Shown here in pieces: positions 61,834 to 64,000 of a DNA stretch of 64,000 nt. Numbering within the stretch: position 1 is the stretch's first letter; each line of letters opens with the position of its first letter. The DNA comes from CAYVLA01 sp964549615 [NCBI: uncultured Thermococci archaeon] (GTDB lineage: Archaea > CAYQAE01 > CAYVLA01). A program made the translations under genes and the position numbers. The notes beneath the pieces are model-generated. The model was not told the DNA's origin. It worked only from the letters and a program-made list of their open reading frames with translations, and searched no databases. The DNA is taken from positions 1 to 64,000 of the forward strand of contig CAZJVP010000020.1 in NCBI GenBank assembly GCA_964549615.1, written 5' to 3'.

Positions 61834-61989
61834 CTAGAACGATATCTTCTTGATCTCGGTGATGCCTTTGGCCTTCTTGTAGGCCTCGCAATCCCGCTTG
61901 CTACAGTTCTCAACGTACCGGTTGGTGAGGGTGCAGTAGGTGAGCCTCTGGTAGCCCTTCTGCCTCATGTACTCGCAAGAGCGTATCAT
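61834..61989 (-). CDS. 51-residue four-cysteine miniprotein
   Basis: ATG 61989 opens a short frame ending TAG 61834. The four cysteines lie at residues 5, 19, 29 and 34 (SCEYM, TYCTLTN, ENCSK, RDCEAY), with basic and tyrosine residues between them. This is suitable for one zinc ion. A TATA box at 62027-62038 predicts initiation about 18 bases upstream of ATG. The protein is not one I recognise. A DNA-, RNA- or protein-binding zinc role is inference. Confidence 0.55.
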   Translation of the reverse strand: MIRSCEYMRQKGYQRLTYCTLTNRYVENCSKRDCEAYKKAKGITEIKKISF

Positions 61990-62026
61990 GCGGATCCTTC
62001 CCAGGCGCTGGCAGCAGCGCTGGGAG

Positions 62027-62038
62027 CATTTAAAAATG
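62027..62038 (-). promoter_or_regulatory. TATA box of the miniprotein gene
   Basis: Minus-strand catttttaaatg is centred near 62033, in a local A/T patch. Initiation near 62007 is expected. Confidence 0.55.
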
Positions 62039-62098
62039 CATTTAGCCTGGGCGTCGAACCTGACGAAGGATGGAAGACGCGAAAACTAAGACGCGCCG

Positions 62099-62284
62099 CT
62101 AAGCCTTCTTGAGAATGGGGAGACCGGTTTTCTTGTTGACGATGACCTTCATCCCGGGAGGGATCTTGTCAACTGGTGCGCCACCTTTCTTCTTCGCCGC
62201 CGCCTCGTCGCCGGTAAAGTAGAATATCCGGCCCTTCTTGTACAGATAGTAGGTCTTTCCCTTCGACTGATACGAGTAGGCCAT
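62099..62284 (-). CDS. Small conserved-looking archaeal protein of unknown function
   Basis: The protein has 61 residues: YQSKGKTYYLYKKGRIFYF, then a Lys-rich turn and PPGMKVIVNKKTGLPILKK. Similar small basic proteins with a terminal TGLP(I/V)LKK block are, from memory, common in archaea and lack a known function. The pattern suggests a tiny beta domain. TATA at 62317-62328 leaves a leader of about 12 bases. The neighbours give no functional hint. Confidence 0.7.
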   Translation of the reverse strand: MAYSYQSKGKTYYLYKKGRIFYFTGDEAAAKKKGGAPVDKIPPGMKVIVNKKTGLPILKKA

Positions 62285-62316
62285 TCCAACCCACCGCTTG
62301 GCCCGCGCTGCCTGGG

Positions 62317-62328
62317 TTTATAAATATA
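62317..62328 (-). promoter_or_regulatory. TATA box of the 61-residue protein gene
   Basis: Minus-strand tatatttataaa is centred near 62322; initiation near 62296 leaves about 12 bases to ATG 62284. Confidence 0.6.
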
Positions 62329-62345
62329 TTGCGGTTTGCTATTTC

Positions 62346-62379
62346 TTAAGCGATAAGCATTGCGATTGATTTTGCTTAA
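62346..62379. repeat. A/T-rich inverted repeat after the glutaredoxin-like gene
   Basis: TTAAGC (62346-62351) and GCTTAA (62374-62379) are exact inverted copies around a 22-base loop, in a stretch poorer in G+C than its surroundings. It could be a terminator or operator. Confidence 0.4.
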
Positions 62380-62394
62380 CGGCTGCCAACGCAG

Positions 62395-62682
62395 TTACAC
62401 TTCGGGTCCTCGCGCTGATGCCTTGTTTTCCATGATGGCCTTGAGGACCTCATCCTTCGCCAAGCGACGCCCCGCCGAAACGAGCGCGCCCCCGACCACG
62501 ACTGCGGGCGTTGATCTCACTTGGTGCTGAAGAGCGGTCAGGAAATCTTCCTCCTTGTCGAGATCGTACTCCTTCAGTTCAATTTCGCCGGCCATCTCAT
62601 GGGCAAGCTCCGCAAGGATCTTCTTCGCATGTGGGCAGTTCGGACAGTCCTTCTTTGTGAACAGCATTACCTCAACCGGCAT
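62395..62682 (-). CDS. Glutaredoxin/thioredoxin-like protein linked to ribonucleotide reductase
   Basis: The protein has 95 residues. The redox motif CPNC follows a strand (EVMLFTKKDCPNCPHAKKIL), and VRSTPAVVVGGALVSAG gives the cis-proline loop. The fold matches NrdH/glutaredoxin. It starts 15 bases after the anaerobic ribonucleotide reductase stop, so it probably supplies electrons to that enzyme. In the family, class III reductases can use a thioredoxin-like donor or formate; which holds here is open. Confidence 0.85.
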   Translation of the reverse strand: MPVEVMLFTKKDCPNCPHAKKILAELAHEMAGEIELKEYDLDKEEDFLTALQHQVRSTPAVVVGGALVSAGRRLAKDEVLKAIMENKASARGPEV

Positions 62683-62697
62683 TCTGCTCCAGCTCCT

Positions 62698-64000
62698 TCA
62701 GATCGCATAGCGCTTCCTGTATAAGAGTTGTCTGCGTGACCCAGCGTTCCATCCCCCGATCTCCTCGCGAATCCCGACCCTGCTTACCTCGCCGCCGATC
62801 CTTGAAATCCAGTCGACATCCTCGGAGCGGCACGAGCTGCAGGCGTAGGACAACCCGGGAGACGTGGCATTACATCCCATGCACACCGTCAGGTCCTGCG
62901 TGAAGCTGAAAAGCCCAACCCCCGTTCGAGCCATCCTGAGCGTCTGCTTCCACAAGACCTCCGGCTTTGGCACGTCGGCCAACCACACATTGAAGGCCGC
63001 GCCTCCCCGAAGGAAGGGATGGAACTCGGCCTCTATCTCAAGCCTTTCCTCAAGGGGTATGTCTGCGGATGCCCTAACCTGCGCGCCGTCGGTATACGAA
63101 AAGGACCCGTCGGAAACATCTCCGTCCCCCACAAACCGAGCCTTGAACTCCCGGCGGTCGATGCGCGCCAACCTGTTGGTGGCCTCAAGCGAGGGCGACT
63201 GACAGATCCCGTAGCGCATGCCCGTCTCCCTCGACGACTCGCGCGCGAAATCGGCCATAAACCGGAGCAGTTCCAAGGCGAGGTGCCGGGCATCATCCGA
63301 CTCGTGGAGCTCCGACCCGGTGATGGACTTCACCGCCTCGTTCACGCCAACGACTCCGAAGAGCATGTGCTGCTTGTCGATCTCGAGCCTCGCCGCTTGG
63401 CCGACCGTCTGCGCAGCAAACCCGAGTGAACCCTCCTTCATCCTCGATTGTATCAGGTCCTTCTTCAACATGAGAACCGATCTTGCTAGGTTCATTCTCT
63501 CCAGCAGGAGATCGTACAGCCTCTTCTCCCTGCCGCGAGACTCGCAGGCGATCCTAGGAAGGTTGATTGTGACTTCCCCCAGCACACCACCCCTGAGGCT
63601 TCCGGTCTGTCCCGGAGAGCCCTCCACCATGAGCAGCGACTCAACCGAACAGTGCCAGGTCAGAATGTCGGGCCGGAACATATTGAGGAAGACCGGCGAG
63701 CCAAACCTCGCGGCCAGCTCGCACGCCGCGAGGTACTCGTCTCCAGATTCGTTTACCGCCTTGGGGTCGAGTTTGATTTCGACCTGCGGGAATGGGAAGG
63801 GCTTCCCGGTGAAGTCGCCCCTGAGGAGAACCTCGATCATGCCCCGGTATATGGCGAGCGACTCGTCGACGTAATCCGAGTATGTCTCCGGGCCCAAGAC
63901 CCCGCCCGGTTTCACCGCGCGAACTTCAAGGAGCTCCTGGGGAACTCCAGGATACAGGGAAACCGAGCTAAGCACCATCTGGCCTCCCCTCGCCACATAC
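62698..64000 (-). CDS. nrdD: Anaerobic ribonucleoside-triphosphate reductase, C-terminal part (partial)
   Basis: The gene is cut by the right edge; about 433 residues are visible. The sequence matches the central barrel (GGQMVLSSVSLYPGVP, then SPVFLNMFRPD) and the nucleotide region (GICQSPSLEATNRL). The zinc site has two pairs (TVCMGCN and YACSSCRS). The glycyl-radical region reads ISRIGGEVSRVG followed by GGWNAGSRR; in most family members it is close to R-I-T-G-Y. The Gly appears present but the Tyr is not. The enzyme makes dNTPs without oxygen after activation by NrdG, which is not in this window. Confidence 0.88.
   Translation of the reverse strand, partial: YVARGGQMVLSSVSLYPGVPQELLEVRAVKPGGVLGPETYSDYVDESLAIYRGMIEVLLRGDFTGKPFPFPQVEIKLDPKAVNESGDEYLAACELAARFGSPVFLNMFRPDILTWHCSVESLLMVEGSPGQTGSLRGGVLGEVTINLPRIACESRGREKRLYDLLLERMNLARSVLMLKKDLIQSRMKEGSLGFAAQTVGQAARLEIDKQHMLFGVVGVNEAVKSITGSELHESDDARHLALELLRFMADFARESSRETGMRYGICQSPSLEATNRLARIDRREFKARFVGDGDVSDGSFSYTDGAQVRASADIPLEERLEIEAEFHPFLRGGAAFNVWLADVPKPEVLWKQTLRMARTGVGLFSFTQDLTVCMGCNATSPGLSYACSSCRSEDVDWISRIGGEVSRVGIREEIGGWNAGSRRQLLYRKRYAI

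Noticed and set aside
1-64000. CRISPR arrays, insertion sequences, integrases and prophage genes
   Set aside because: No regularly spaced repeats, transposase motifs or terminal inverted repeats were seen.

Overview
The window is archaeal chromosomal DNA of high G+C content. The evidence is an archaeal-type replication, translation and division gene set: family B DNA polymerase, topoisomerase VI subunit B, FtsZ, Hjc resolvase, Pelota, archaeal LeuRS/AlaRS/ThrRS, the L11-L1-L10-L12 stalk operon with SecE and Spt5/NusG, a KH-domain rRNA-processing protein and the archaeal D-aminoacyl-tRNA deacylase. TATA-like boxes lie about 26 bases upstream of many start codons, so many transcripts are probably leaderless. 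A euryarchaeal lineage near Thermoplasmatota is my best guess, by inference only. TAG is an everyday stop codon here. I see no insertion sequences, CRISPR array, rRNA or convincing tRNA gene.

Layout. 1-6.5 kb: end of a proline-rich protein, then two large secreted, membrane-anchored surface proteins, the first with tandem ~90-residue repeats, CARDB and PKD domains. 6.5-9.0 kb: DUF89 protein, an unknown winged-helix protein and a HemK-type methyltransferase. 9.0-11.7 kb: a minus-strand row of FGGY kinase, a broken HTH-CBS gene and a purP relative with an internal deletion and a frameshift. 11.9-16.9 kb: small secreted protein, LeuRS and an NAD-binding/DHH phosphoesterase. 16.9-20.3 kb: a possibly structured intergenic region, a mechanosensitive channel fused to a ParB-like domain, a small regulator and a metallo-beta-lactamase-fold protein. 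20.4-26.2 kb: GH38 alpha-mannosidase, membrane proteins and a creatininase-family enzyme. 26.2-34.6 kb: minus-strand block dtdA, ftsZ, secE, spt5, L11, L1, L10, L12, alaS. 34.7-37.4 kb: membrane protein plus GT2 glycosyltransferase. 37.5-44.8 kb: KH protein, top6B, ThrRS, PolB. 44.9-53.8 kb: membrane protein, FdhD, a MoxR ATPase with a membrane VWA partner, a coiled-coil protein, a glutaminyl-cyclase-like M28 enzyme and a secreted protein. 53.8-56.0 kb: RimI, Hjc, Pelota. 56.2-61.7 kb: three GT4 glycosyltransferases and a polytopic membrane protein, probably for surface glycans. 61.8-64 kb: small proteins, a glutaredoxin-like protein and anaerobic ribonucleotide reductase, cut by the window edge.

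The most unusual elements are the MscS-ParB fusion (17.2-18.7 kb), the MoxR/membrane-VWA pair in which the VWA protein carries a degenerate AAA+ domain between cytosol and an extracytoplasmic loop (46.5-50.2 kb), the two decaying genes at 9.0-10.3 kb, and a 51-residue four-cysteine protein at 61.8-62.0 kb.
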